Source: Rhyzopertha dominica (taxonomy: Eukaryota > Arthropoda > Insecta > Coleoptera > Bostrichidae). From it: a DNA stretch of 64,000 bases. The translations under genes were made by a program, and so were the position numbers. The notes beneath the pieces were generated by a model. That model searched no databases and had not been told where the DNA came from. It was given only the letters and a program-made list of their open reading frames with translations. Positions 12,671-24,260 of this stretch are shown here, piece after piece (the stretch's first letter is position 1; each line of letters starts with the position of its first letter). The stretch is taken from contig QCXZ01000003.1 of assembly GCA_025024175.1 (NCBI GenBank), positions 60,778,023-60,842,022 on the forward strand. The letters run 5' to 3'.

Positions 12671-13434
12671 CAGGGTTGGCAAAAAACATGTTTTTTTTAA
12701 TTAAACAAAACAAACAGTTTTTTTAATTTAATCATGTTTAAATTGTTTTAAACATGTTTTTTTCTTACTTAGTTAAAAACATGTTTAAAACGTTTTAAAC
12801 ACTGTTTTAAACATGCACTCTCATGCAAATTACTATGTGTATTAGTGAAAATAAATACGAGTAGATGACTCAAAGCGTAGCAGTTGTCTAAAAATCCCTA
12901 GGTGACTACGATTGCCCGTTGACATTTGTCATTTGTATTCGATGTGTACGACGTTTGCGCGACAATTTTAGTTATTATGAGCCGGTTTTCTTTTCTATTT
13001 TAAGCGAAAATTAACTCTGTTCTTAAAATCCAGACCAATCACATACTGGTTACTGGGTGGATTTTAGCTAATATCAACTTTTAACAAAGAGAATAGGAAC
13101 TGACCTGGTATGTTTAAAGTTTAAAGTTCAACAATTACAATGACCAGTAGAAGAAATAATGCAGGGTGGAATTACTTCGACAAAATTAAGGTGCAAAATA
13201 GTACAATGCGAGCTCGATGCAAGAAGTGCAAAAAAGATATGCTTGCACTGGTAAAAATATTTTATTTCTTGTTTATTGCTTTTTATATTCCCAAGTTCTG
13301 ATAACTATTTGTTCTATTATGCTAAATATATAATTATCTAGTAAGTGTTGAATGAACGTCTTACTTATTGTTTTGTTGTATTGGACCAGAAATACAAATT
13401 TTTATGTTATTTATTTTTATGTTTTTATTTTATG

Positions 13435-13486
<52 letters not shown>

Positions 13487-13831
13487 AATGTTAAGTTTAT
13501 TAATTTCTATAACTGTTGTATCGATAAAAAACTAGGCCTGGTTTTGAATTCAATTCATTTTTATGCAAATGTAAGGTGACATTATGTGGATATGTCATTA
13601 CTAATAATCCTGTTTATCTATTTGTGGAGGGTAAACGATCCTAATAGTAATAATTAATGAATCACATACAATAGTACTTAAAAAACACTGTTTAAAACAT
13701 TAGTAAAAAAAACACTGTTTAAAGCAAGTGATTTATCATTTGTTTAAAACAAGGTTTTAAACAGAAGCGTTGTTTTAAACAAGTTTAAAACAGTGTGTTT
13801 TAAACATTTTGTTTTAATCATGCCAACCCTG
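12671..13831 (+). mobile_element. hAT-family transposon remnant with BED-finger exon
   Basis: The ends are cagggttggcaa and, inverted, tgccaaccctg. An exact 8-bp duplication ctgatatg flanks it (12663-12670 and 13832-13839), typical of hAT. Subterminal regions are packed with copies and inversions of gttttaaacatg, which could be transposase-binding repeats. At 13140-13250 a short frame (MTSRRNNAGWNYFDKI, then RARCKKCKKDM) has the W-x-Y-F and C-x2-C of a BED zinc finger and ends at a gtaaaa donor, so a first exon of the transposase survives while the catalytic part is gone. It also contains a (TA)n tract. Confidence 0.75.
13436..13481. repeat. (TA)n microsatellite
   Basis: About 23 uninterrupted TA units inside the hAT remnant. 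No other role is visible. Confidence 0.9.
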
Positions 13832-15375
13832 CTGATATGTATTAGGATACTTGGAATATATTTTTGCTTGCTCTCTCTCGCTGGCTACATTCTACCAAGG
13901 CTCTAAACTATAGCTAAGCAATAAGCAAAANACCAGGGTTATTACGTCAGCTTAAGAGAGAGTTTAAAATAGCGCGAAATTTGGCAGCCTTTTAAACATA
14001 TAAGTTGAAAAAAATAATACGGGTCACCTAAATTTTCGCAGTAGTTTAGGAAATTTGTTCAACAACCCCCTTGTTCATAAAAGTAGAACGTTTGACGCTC
14101 GCTCATTAATCTTTTTGCAACAGAACTTCTACCACTACTAGATACTATTCTTTACTTTGATATGCAAGTAACACTTTTTTTGGCCAGGATTACCCAAACA
14201 AATTGATCAGAAGATGCAGTTGCTTGCTCAGCCGTGCAACCAGACCTCAATCATCTTTATTATTTTCCTTGGGAATGATTAAAGGGCTTTGTATACATAG
14301 AAAATCCGTAAAACAGAGAATAGTTTATAAATACAATTTTGGTCGCTGCAGAAAATATTCCGTCAGATCGGTCGATCTTCTGTAAAGGAGAATAACATGT
14401 GTATACTAGTGGCGGCTCGTGACCTTTCAAGTAGGGTAGGCGACACCTTATACTCGTATATAGTATAGGCAGCTATAATTATTGTCTTCGATCTTGGAAT
14501 ATGTGTATTTAAATGGTCATGCCAATCATTTATTTTTATTCGTATACCATCGCACGTTTATTCGTTTTTCTGCTATAAGCGACCTTAAATTACTCCAAAT
14601 CGAATGTTAAACAATGAATTTAGCAAAACCCAAACTATGATAAGCTCAAAACCGCTAAAAAAGTGAACGAAACTTGTGAAACAGTACCGAATTTTAAAAA
14701 TAGAGCACCTAACCGTGTTGTAACTGTTCAGAGCATATTGAAAGTTTATATGACATATTTCTATGTAACGTCTTCCTATTGCATGATTATTATGATGTGT
14801 TTTATTTTGAATAAGACGATAAAAAATGTAAAAATCTTACACTTGCAAGTTGCTGCCATCTACCGGTGTCATTTAAAACCTCTATCGCCCTCTTTCTAAG
14901 AGAGGGCAATTTTTGTTGGAGTGCAATGCGAATAACCCGAGTCCATACAAAGTTTGTCGTAGGCGACCGATCATTCCGCCTGAGACGCATCTATATGCGC
15001 GAAGATTTTACGGGAATAGGACGATTGCGCGGCGCGGTCAGTTTCAACCCCCGCTGAGCGTCTAATCCTCAAAAAGGGCACGGGACGATTGCGCGCTAAA
15101 GGGGATTAGGCGGTACCCCGTAAAGGACGGCGAAATTACCCAGAAATTTGTATTACACCATTAAGAAATTTATATTTCCGATCTTTTTCCTTGAATCGGA
15201 TAGTAAATATACTTTTGTGTACATTCTCAGTAGACACCTTAGTTATTAACCAATCAAAAATGGAAACGATGCTCCCACTTCACTTAAGGACGTAAACACA
15301 AAGCAGAGATAAATGTTCTAAATCTTTAGAACTTCATTCAGTCTGTCTTCACCAGTTGCAGTAATAAAATTTAAC
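13832..15375. other. Gap with repeat debris, upstream of FLYWCH/MULE fragment
   Basis: Begins with unremarkable sequence including one N at 13931. At 14408 the phrase tagtggcggctcgtgac resembles the terminus of a DNA transposon, and 14880-15120 is locally GC-rich with repeated cgggacgattgcgcg-type phrases (about 15010-15030 and 15080-15095). The other terminus could not be fixed, so no element is called. Confidence 0.3.
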
Positions 15376-15585
15376 ATGGAAACCGTGTTAAGTGAGCGTG
15401 GAAAGAAATTAATTGTTGTTAATAGGTATACTTTCCGTAAAGATAAAGAAGTATCTCTGGGGGTGTCGTACAGATGTACTAATAAAGGCTATAAAGCTTC
15501 AATATCTGTGGATAAATCAGAGCAAGTCTTGTTAAAAACGAAGAACGAACATAATCATCCTGCAGTCGAAAATCTTGGAATAAAG
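15376..15585 (+). pseudogene. FLYWCH-like exon of a MULE-type element, exon 1
   Basis: Opposite strand to lola. The ATG is at 15376, and 70 codons end at aataaag before the donor gtaagt (15586). Residues about 17-58 resemble a FLYWCH finger: a Tyr/Phe-rich start, SYRCTNKGYKAS, then NEHNHP. The usual Trp before the first Cys is Tyr, and the second metal-binding Cys is also Tyr, so only C, H, H of the four ligands remain. It joins in frame to the exon at 16035. FLYWCH fingers are common at the N terminus of insect Mutator-like transposase genes and in mod(mdg4) isoforms; the second exon points to the former. Confidence 0.6.
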
Positions 15586-15666
15586 GTAAGTGAAATTGTT
15601 ATAATTACATTTTTTAATTACTTATTATATTGCGAGTAATATTAAAAAGTATTTAAAACTTTAATA

Positions 15667-15839
15667 AGGTCCAGTTTATAGATCGCGTGATTAACTTTAA
15701 TCGCGATTAAATATTTAATTCGACACATCGACTAATCACATGCCAGAAACTTGACATCACCTCACATTTGATTGGTCAAAATGGCGAATTAAATATTTAA
15801 TCACGATTAAAGCTAACAACACTTTCTATAAACCGACCC
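15667..15839. repeat. TA-flanked MITE inside the FLYWCH-gene intron
   Basis: A roughly 50-bp imperfect inverted repeat: aggtccagtttatag...gcgattaaatatttaatt and its complement ending ctataaaccgaccc. TA lies on each side, fitting a Tc1/mariner-related miniature element. It is wholly inside the 449-bp intron between 15585 and 16035. Confidence 0.65.
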
Positions 15840-16034
15840 TACAGATTATCTTTTACTTTTGAGAGAATTAAGAAATCATTAATTAACAACAAATATTTAT
15901 TCTTGAATAAACTTCTGGCAATTCACAAAATAAATGTAATTTTTATGTAAACGATATTTTCATTTATTTCTAAGAACATAAATACGCGTTACATAATTAT
16001 ATCAATTATTTTAACAATTACTCTTTTTTTGCAG

Positions 16035-16460
16035 AAATTACAAGGCGGTGTCAAACGAAAAGCAACAGAGGATCTTTCTCAACGTCCCACCAAAATCATT
16101 AATTTTGGGATAAAACAAAGTCCTGGCGATCTAGATATAACAATTCAAGACATCGAAAATCTTAGAAAAAGCATTTACAGAAAACGAAGAAGCGTGTTGC
16201 CTTCCTTACCACGTTCAGTAGAAGATGTGCATGATGCACTGGATTCTTTAGAATACAAAACAAACAAGGGCGAAAATGTTTTATTAATTAATAATAGAAG
16301 ACAAAACATGATTTTATTTTCGTGCCACACAAACAGAAAAAGACATACGTATATAGATATAGGATGCAGTAAAACAAAGTATATAAAAACATATTCTATT
16401 AATAAAAGAAAAAGACATATTCACAACATATATGCACATTTCTACTTTGCCGCATTGTGA
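16035..16460 (+). pseudogene. MULE-like protein fragment, exon 2 of the FLYWCH gene
   Basis: The acceptor tttttttgcag is at 16034 and the frame continues from exon 1 (phase 0) for 141 codons. The first half has a basic linker (GVKRKATEDLSQRPTK), then RRSVLPSLPRSVEDVHDAL and GENVLLINNRRQNMILFSC, matching by eye the region just ahead of the MULE catalytic domain in insect FLYWCH/MULE proteins. After about 16325 it degenerates into Lys/Tyr/His-rich sequence and stops at 16458-16460, so the DDE domain is missing. The last 19 bp overlap the 3' end of lola cassette ZF4 on the other strand. A decayed transposon gene is most likely; a domesticated small gene cannot be excluded. Confidence 0.55.
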
Positions 16461-16626
16461 TGCTTTTTAGCAAAGTGCCTAAATAAATTAGGTTTCCTCT
16501 TGGTGGTGTATGGACACAACACGCAGGCGAACTTTGCAGGTTTGCCGCATATCTGCAACACGTGCGACAGTAGAGATTTGTCGTTCTTGAAACTTTTCCC
16601 GCATTTGTTGCACACGATCTTGTGAC
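16442..16626 (-). CDS. lola: lola terminal exon ZF4
   Basis: The acceptor ttaatctttcag is at 16627; the split codon is GGT. Sixty residues: HKIVCNKCGKSFKND...ICGK (C2HC), then FACVLCPYTTKRK...HFAKKHH (C2H2), ending NAAK and TAG. It stands alone, 4.3 kb from ZF5 and 7.7 kb from ZF3. Immediately after its stop lies the MULE fragment on the opposite strand, so the original 3' UTR seems to have been displaced; I see no minus-strand AATAAA within the first 100 nt. The exon is intact. Confidence 0.92.
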
Positions 16627-18935
16627 CTGAAAGATTAATTGTCAAATACGTTCTTTCTAGCTAATAATTTCCCAAATTTCAAGCTGTTTTTACTTAAAGT
16701 TATAAATGGAGCAATAAAAAACAAATCACACTTAGAATAATAGCATTGTCAACTTTTTGCTGAGCATGGTAAAATACCTTGTCCTGGGAACCAATGCATA
16801 TTAATTTTTATAGAGCTCTTACTTCTCTAGAGATCGGTTCGTTTAATAATTAGTATAGACTTACCTCATTCTACACTCTATATACAAATAATAAAATTAC
16901 AAGCATACTTTTATTTCCTTTAATTTAAATCAAACACAATAAAAAAGTTAGATCTAGAGTTACACTTAAAATTATACGCTTCGTGCTATCCGCTGTTGTC
17001 TATAGCAATCCGCTAATTAAACAAATATAAACATCTTAATAATAAATAAAATTACCTAGCAAGCGATCTGCATGGTTAGAAAATGTACCTAACTGGTTAG
17101 TATTCGGTTACATCTCAATAATACACGTAATAATAAAATTATTAATAATACAAATAGGGTAGTTTCCAAATCAGGTTTATCATCAATATTTATTGTGAGT
17201 GATGGTATACCCTAAATAAGTATCTCTTAAAAATGACGAGATTGTTGACAAAATGCTATGTGTTTTATATATCTTAAAAATTTTGATCACAAAATTATGC
17301 AATTTGAATCTATTCTGAAATATTCTCAAAAAGAGACGATAGGATTAGCTTTGTGCATTTATTACATAGCTTGCAAATGAACCTATTGTTTGTATGTACA
17401 ACCCTGCTTAGAAATATTTTGTTATCTAATGTTGGCAAAACATATTAAACATTTGTTGGAAGGTTCTATTTCTCTATCATTTTGATGGTTAGTTACCAAC
17501 AATGTGTTGACAACTAAAGTGACAACTGAAATGATTTATGAGTCCCTTTTCCTAATGTTGTACTTTCAAATATGTTGCTTATAATAAGAACGATGGTTCA
17601 GAAATACTAAATGCAATAAATACATGAGTAAAAGAATTAAACATGTAAAAATGTTAAAGTATTACAGATTACTTTAAGATCTTGACAAACCCAATATTAT
17701 CGATGACCTCATGACCCCTGAAGAGCTTGAAAAAATTCTATTTTGTCCTGTAGCTCTACTGTAGGAAAAATGTTTTATGTTAATCATCAAAAATTAAATA
17801 AATTTTAGCTCTTATTTTATAAAACACTTTCAAACCATATTTAAAAATAATCCGTCAGAAGAAGAAAAATAGCAAATGTTTAACAAGTGGGTTAGCAAAG
17901 AGTGGGACAATACTATTTCAACACGAACAAGTGTTAACAAATTGCTCAGTGTGTAGAACAACAACTTCGATTATGAAGACATAGTCAATCGTGTTTCATC
18001 ACCATTAATTGACTTGTTACAAGAAATAGGAGAAGCTAATTAGCCTAGAAAGATAGAGGAAGAAGCTGAAGATCTAAACCAAAAAGAAGCATTGGCGTTG
18101 AAGACTTCAATCTGGCAAAGTGCAGATGGAAATAAGTTAACAAAATTTTGATGAAAAATTAACATTCCGATCACACAACTGAGAATTGTTACATAAATTC
18201 TAGTTCTGAGTCTGAAATTGTTTCTTTAGCGAGCAATAAAATGGCTTTCACATGCCCCCCTTGTTATTTATATATATATCGAGTTGGTAGTGACTAGGAC
18301 GCCATCATCAATTTTAAGAAAAACGTATCGTCCTGAAGAGAGAGGACAGATCCATCCGAGATAACGACAGTATAAGAAGACTATTATTTTACAGAACAGG
18401 ACCACTCCATAATTATTGCACCGATAATTTTGAAAATGGTCTTATGCGAAAGCTCGTGATCGACATTTTGACGTAAGCTATTTTTTTTATGTGCAACTAA
18501 GTGGTGTAATAACCCAAATTCGTAAAAGTGTAGGCTAAAAACAACCTGAACTGTCCAGGATCCCAGTCTTAAAAAAAAGTCATATGACAGTTATCTTCCC
18601 TAATTTTATCGTAATATTCTAGCTTAACTCCTTCAAAAGTTAGGATTGGGGGAAAGACTTCTTCTTGGATCTTGAGAAAGGAAGGCACTTTTCACGTATT
18701 CAGCGTTGCTTGTTGCTCTGCTTATTGCAAAGAGACTGTTTTAAAATGTCAATATTGTCTTAGTCACCTCTAGAATGAAAATGTGAAATTAATTTTATTG
18801 TTATATAACGGCAGCTGAATTGTGTTAGTAGTTAGCAATATATATCACAATAAACATTTTGTCTATAAATCGGTGTAAAATATATTATGTCACCTAAAAG
18901 ATGGAATTTTTAAGATATGAGATTCCGATTATGTA
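16627..18935. other. Gap between ZF5 element and ZF4, decayed frame near 17.8-18.2 kb
   Basis: Mostly A+T-rich. Between about 17860 and 18150 the plus strand holds broken coding-like sequence (for example VNRVSSPLIDLLQEIGEAN followed by a stop, then EEEAEDLNQKEALALK) that looks like an old transposase or host pseudogene of unknown family. No finger cassette was seen. Confidence 0.35.
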
Positions 18936-20750
18936 CAGGGTGAGCAAATAAGAGAGGTGGTCGGCCATATCTCGTAAACCAGTAGCCTTAGAGCATTGAG
19001 GTAAAAAATTTCTTAATCAAAGTGACCAAGAGAAATTGCTGGAAAATATTTTCGAGTTTGTAAAGTGACTGCTAGAGGGCGCTGTAGCACATCCAAGTTA
19101 CAAAATTAATGTTTGTGTCATTTTTAGCCTAATAAATGTTTGCGGCATTCAACATATTAATTGTTTGGACTAAAATCTACCATTTTTTTTAGAATTTTTT
19201 TTGTTAATGTCAAGTAAAGGAGTGGGGGGCGGGTGAATATTAATATAAAAAATCGCCAATATTTCAGGTTTGGCTTGACCGATTTCAATCAGCAATGTCT
19301 CATTTTCAAGAGTTTATGTGCCCTTATAAAAAGCAATTTTAAGTGTCGGAACATTGTTTGTGTGTTGACTGCAAGATAACGTTTTCTGAAGCTACCGCCT
19401 AAATATCAGGTTTTCTCGAAATTTTTAATTGCAAAGATATAAGGATATTTACTTCATTAAAAGAACAATTGAATATAGACTAAAATAGTGAAAACCGCAC
19501 CATTTAAAAATTTCGAGAAAAATGGATTTTAGGTAGCAATTTCAAAAATCGCCCTCTTGCGGTCAACACACAAACTATGTTCTGACACTTAAAATTGCTT
19601 TTTTATAAAGGCACATAAACTCTTGAAAATGACACCTCGTTGGTTGAAATCGGTGAAGCCAAACCTGAAATATTAGCAATTTTCTATATTAATATTCACC
19701 CGCTCCCTTTATTTGACATTTAACAAAAAAATGTTGTGAACAAAAATGGTAGATTTCAGTCCAAACAATCTTAAAATGTTTAATACCGCAGACATTTATT
19801 AGGCTAAAAATGATATAAACATTAACTTTGTAATTTGGAGGAGCCACAGCGCCTCCTAGTTGTCACTTTACGAACTCGAAAATATTTTCCAGCAATTAAG
19901 ATTGTTTGGACTAAAATCTACCATTTTTGTTTAGAACATTTTTTCGTTAAATGTCAAATAAAGGAGTGGGGGCTGGTGAATATTAACATAGAAAACCGCT
20001 AATATTTTGGGTTTGGCTTGACCGATTTCAACCATCGAGGTGTCACCTTCAAGAGCTGATGTGCCTTCATAAAAAGCAATTTTAAGTGTCAGAACTTAGT
20101 TTGTGTGTTGACCACAAGATGGTGTTTTCTGAAATTACTACCTAAATATCGACTTTTCTCGAATTTTGTAAATGATGCGGTTTTCACCATTGTAGATTTC
20201 ACTATTTTAATCTATNTTCAACTGTTCATTTAATAAAGTAACTAGCCTTATAACTTTNCATTTAAAAATTTCNAGAAAAATTGATATTTAGATAGTAACT
20301 TCAGAAAACACCCTCTTGCGGTCAACACGCAAACTATGTTCTGACACTTAAAATTGCTTTTTATAAAGGCAAATAAGCTCTTGAAAATGAGACCTCGTTG
20401 GTTAAAATCGGTCAAGCTAAACCTGAAATATTACCGATTTTCTATATCAGTATTCACCCGCCCCCCACTCCTTTATTTGACATTTAACAAAAAAATGTTC
20501 TAAACAAAAATGATAGATTTTAGTCCAAACAATCTTAAAATGTTTAATTCTGCAGACATTTATTAGGCAAAAAATGACACAAACATTAATTTTGTAATTT
20601 GGAGCGCCCTCTAGCGGTCAATTTACAAACTCGTAAATATTTTCAAGCAATTTCTCTTGGCCACTTTACTTAAGAAATTTTTTACCTCATATCTCTAGGG
20701 CTACTGGTTTATGAGATTTGACCGGCCACCTCTCTTATTTGCTCACCCTG
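18936..20750. mobile_element. 1.8-kb TA-flanked palindromic transposon
   Basis: It starts cagggtgagcaaataagagagg and ends with the reverse complement, flanked by TA on both sides. The interior is built from a unit of several hundred bp repeated four times in alternating orientation: gagtggggg...gggtttggcttgaccgatttcaa near 19220, inverted near 19690, direct near 19960, inverted near 20470. No transposase frame is present. Three N bases fall at 20216, 20258 and 20273, as expected where a palindrome assembles poorly. A long non-autonomous Tc1/mariner-type or foldback element fits best. Confidence 0.75.
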
Positions 20751-20952
20751 TACAATGTAAGGCTCGGCCTTGATAATCTGAGATGTAGCATATTCAGAGC
20801 ATATTTCAAAGAATTAGATGATCACCCAAGATTTGGAAACTACACTGACAAAGTTGGCAATGAAAGAAAGTCTTTTTTACAATCTAAATAACTATTACTT
20901 ATCCCCTAAATAAATTTAGATAATCTACAAAACGAACACAAACTAATTCAGC

Positions 20953-21203
20953 TTATGGCGTCAATTTAGGAAGGAAATTGAATATGCTCTTCTTGTGCTT
21001 GTTCGAAATGTGGCTTGTCAAAGCGACCTTCTGCTTGCCCCTATAAGGACAAAGAGGGCAAGCAAACAAGGGTTCTATCCCTTCGCATTCGTACCTCATG
21101 TGTCTGACGCAGCTGCCCTTGGATTTGTACGATTTTCCGCAGCGCGAACAAGAAAAGGTCGAGTCCCCTTTTACCCCCGAGATCCTGGTGCGCCAAATGA
21201 CAC
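20953..21203 (-). CDS. lola: lola terminal exon ZF5
   Basis: The acceptor tatgttttag is at 21204; the split codon is GGT. Eighty-two residues to TAA. A leader of about 18 residues (VIWRTRISGVKGDS...) precedes finger 1, CSRCGKSYKSKG...HMRYEC. The linker CEGIEPLFAC is one residue longer than usual. Finger 2 is CPLCPYRGKQK...HISNKH, and the tail is hydrophobic-basic (SIFNFLPKLTP). The next cagg downstream lies in a different phase, so the upstream acceptor is preferred. It ends 203 bp from the palindromic element. Confidence 0.88.
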
Positions 21204-21627
21204 CTAAAACATAATGCGATTAGAATGGGGATAAAGTTATTCAAGGTTCTGCAGGCAAGGTTAGAGTTAGTAGTTTATAGTTTCGTCTAAACTATGTCAG
21301 TAAAATACGGGTCCCTTTAACCTCAAACTAGTAATGCATTGCCCTCTTCCACTGAAGATGCGAGCTCTATGATACAATGTTACATTATATAGTTTAAACG
21401 TTATATTGTAAGAAGCAGCTAATTCTGGAAACTACTTCCGGTTTGCATCATCTTTGGTGGTTCCTCCATCTACAGGTGGTCATCGCTTCTTTGTAATTTT
21501 AATATATTTAATAACCTAAAATCCAAGCAAAATCAAAACGAAGAATGATTATACATCCCGAGCACTTTTATTCCACTAAAATAGTACAAAAATCTCCTTG
21601 CAACTAAACAAGCAACTCTTAACAACG

Positions 21628-21797
21628 TTAGTGTATATTTAGCATGTGCCTTTTCAAATGGTGTTTCTTCTTGAACATCCTCCTGCATATAGTACAAACA
21701 TACGTAGGGGGTAGACCGCATTCTTCTTTGAGGTGTGCAATTAGACTACTCCTCCGCTTATATCTTCTGCGACACCTATCACAGATGAAGGGGTATT
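21628..21797 (-). CDS. lola: lola terminal exon ZF6
   Basis: The acceptor gattgattacag is at 21798. The exon opens AA, so the split codon is GAA (Glu) rather than the usual Gly. Fifty-five residues: YPFICDRCRRRYKRRSS...EECG, then YVCTICRRMFKKKHH...HMLNIH immediately before TAA, so there is no tail after the last zinc ligand. Very basic fingers. A minus-strand AATAAA is at about 21567-21572, 56 nt past the stop. Confidence 0.88.
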
Positions 21798-22028
21798 CTG
21801 TAATCAATCGACAAATGTATCAAGTTGTTGTTTTGGTTCAAGCATTCTGACTTTGCGGATGCACAATCGACAGAAACAGCGATCATGCAACAAAATCATT
21901 TCCATCCTATGCAACATGCTCCATTTATAGCACTAAGCTGGATACGTACAAAACGGTTTCTTTTCATTTAAAATAGAAGTCCCTCGACTAATATCCCGCT
22001 ACATAAATTCCACATAGAATGATCAACT

Positions 22029-22126
22029 TTATTTTGTGTTATTCGTACAGAAATATTTCTTATGTCGATGAAGGGACTGCCTGTGTTTATACGACTTGTT
22101 GCAGTACGGGCAAGTGTATTGGGAAC
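22029..22126 (-). CDS. lola: lola terminal exon ZF7 (single C2HC finger)
   Basis: The acceptor gtcattttcag is at 22127; the split codon is GGT. Only 31 residues follow: SQYTCPYCNKSYKHRQSLHR, then HKKYFC and TNNTK before TAA. This is finger 1 of the standard pair, complete with its C-x2-C-x12-H-x4-C ligands, and the second finger is absent. The finger sequence is well kept, so this is more likely a true one-finger isoform than decay, although a truncated duplicate is possible. ZF6 lies 231 bp downstream. Confidence 0.8.
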
Positions 22127-22311
22127 CTGAAAATGACAAAAATCAGTAACTGCTGTAAGAATGAGCTAATTCTAATAAAACTAAAATGGGACGTAAATAA
22201 ATAAAAAATACCGTAAAAACAGATTATAAAATAGGATGTCCTACCAAGGGCTCCTTCTCTTACATTTTTTATATTCCTTCCAAAAGGCAATTGGGTAATT
22301 CCATCTCTATA

Positions 22312-22740
22312 CAGGGTGTCTCAACATTTTTGTCTATGCACGGATAACTTCGTTATTTGAAGGGCTACAAAGTAGCGAAGTCGTTGAGTTCGCTGCTCAG
22401 CTACAAAATTTAAGATATTTGCAATAGTTTTTTATATACTAAGAATTTTTTCTAATCGCTTCTAGCCTTTATAGAATTCCGAAAAATCATTCTTGGGGCA
22501 CTTCTTTAGTTATTTTTAACTCATACCCAATATTTTTCCAAGCTTGTAAACATCATCAAGTTTATTTTTTCTTATATAGCGTTTCTTGAAAAGTTTTATG
22601 TAATAATGTAGCATGTTTCATCTCTATAAATCTTCTAGCATATTCAACGGAAGCAAATTTTGTATATCTTTCTATGTCAAACTCGAATCGCAACACCAAT
22701 AAGTTCGCTTAAAATTCATGGTTACCATGATTTCATTGGA
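22312..22740. mobile_element. Single transposon end (cagggtgtctcaac)
   Basis: TA followed by cagggtgtctcaacatttttgtctatg resembles mariner-like termini that begin CAGGGTG. No matching inverted end was found, so the right boundary is a guess. No transposase frame is visible. Confidence 0.35.
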
Positions 22741-22831
22741 GGTTGGTATCAGGATCAAATGATCCGCGTTTGTGGGTGTTATCTGTAAGTGAAGGGTACT
22801 ATTATGACGTTTAAAGTTGTTTTAGTATATA

Positions 22832-24260
22832 ATAATAATAATAATAACATTTTATTCTTTAAAGCCTTTACAGCACAGAACAAGTCAAGATCACAATTGA
22901 ATGGTCTTACATATAACATACATACATATATAAAAAGTGCATAATTACAAATACCTTAACACAGCAGACTAAAATCTACTGATACAACCGAGTACGGTGC
23001 TTCAACTATTAATAGATGTTTTAATGTTTTTCTAATGAGTCTAGTAGGCAGCATCTTTAGTTTCATTGGAATGTTATTACGTATTTTTATCTGCGTCACA
23101 ACATTTTGATGCACTCGCGTAAATTAGGTTACGGTATTTTCAATTTTACTCCATCACTGCACTGGCGAGTTTTGTGATGAACTTCATGTAGCCGCATCGC
23201 AATTCGCATGAGAAAAACAAACACACTCCAATATGAAGATTCCCGTCTTCTCATGTGAAACATCGCCTTCTGCGATTAGGTGCTTCCACAGAATTACTCC
23301 AGAAAATAACACCATACTTTAGCCTAGAGTGGACATGATAAACTGGTGCTTCCTCGCTGGTGGTACTAGATACTACTCTGACCGCAATAGACAAAGGAAC
23401 TGGCTTTACTCTCCAAAATATCAGTATGAGCCCTCCAATTCAACTGATGGTCCATAACTACTACGAACTAGCTACAGACTCGAGAACAGTGCCCCCATGT
23501 TCCACGCAGATCGGAGAAACTCTCCCGAAAGAGAAGTTTAGAGGTGTGTCTTGGAAACATTGAGTTGTAAATTATTACAATCAAACCAGCAGTCACATTT
23601 CTGCAAGATCTCAGCCACCTCGCCTTTTAGCTCTTCCTGAGTCTCTGCTCTTATCACCACAGAGGTGTCATCAGCGAAGACTCCCAACAGATAATCTGTC
23701 ATAATAAGTAAGTCATTAATATAGAGTAGGAAAAGCAACGGGCCCAAAACAGAACCCTGCGGAACACCAACTTTTACTTCCACCCAGCTAGAAAGCTCTT
23801 GCTGATTCTCCACCGCAACTGACACACATTGCTTCCTATCCTGCCAATATGATTTTATTATGTTGTTTATTTTTCCTCTAAAACCCATTACTTTTCGGAC
23901 AGAAGAATAGCGTGGTTTACACAGTCAAAAGCGTTTGACAGATCCATTAATGCTGCAGCTACTCTTTCACTTTTAGTAAGCGCTTCTAGTTATGAAATAA
24001 ATTGTTCTTGTCGTCAACCTTCCCTTCATGTACCTGCGCACTTTGCATCTTTGTTATAATGTTGTATTTGTCTATAAATTCTAACATTCTATCCAATAGA
24101 ATCTTTTCAAATACCTTCGCCAGCAATTAATTGGTGATTGGTCTATAGTCCTTCATTTCAAATCTTTCTCGAATCTTGTATATTGAAGTTATCTTGACAA
24201 TTTTAAATGTGTAGGAAAGACTTCTTGTTCAAAGCATACATTGATATAGAATCACAATCG
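22832..24260 (-). mobile_element. Degraded non-LTR retrotransposon (RT, minus strand)
   Basis: The open part (23538-23888) carries clear RT motifs: KVGVPQGSVLGPLLFLLYIN and GVFADDTSVVI, then LQLNVSKT. Upstream, broken frames still show DYRPITN and a KVFEKILLDRMLEF-type segment (about 24070-24170). The minus-strand 3' end at 22832-22860 reads aataaaatg followed by (TTA)n, a microsatellite tail common in this class. Frameshifts and stops make it dead. Confidence 0.75.

Noticed and set aside
15376..15585. FLYWCH finger on the strand opposite lola as an antisense, trans-spliced exon like those of mod(mdg4)
   Set aside because: It has its own ATG with in-frame stops upstream and splices to MULE-type sequence, and there is no phase-1 acceptor like those of the cassettes.
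20953..21203. Frameshift in ZF5
   Set aside because: An apparent shift on first reading came from skipping three bases at the line break; the frame is continuous through both fingers.
22029..22204. Plus-strand open frame covering ZF7
   Set aside because: It is the shadow of the minus-strand finger exon; the finger ligands and splice acceptor support the minus strand.
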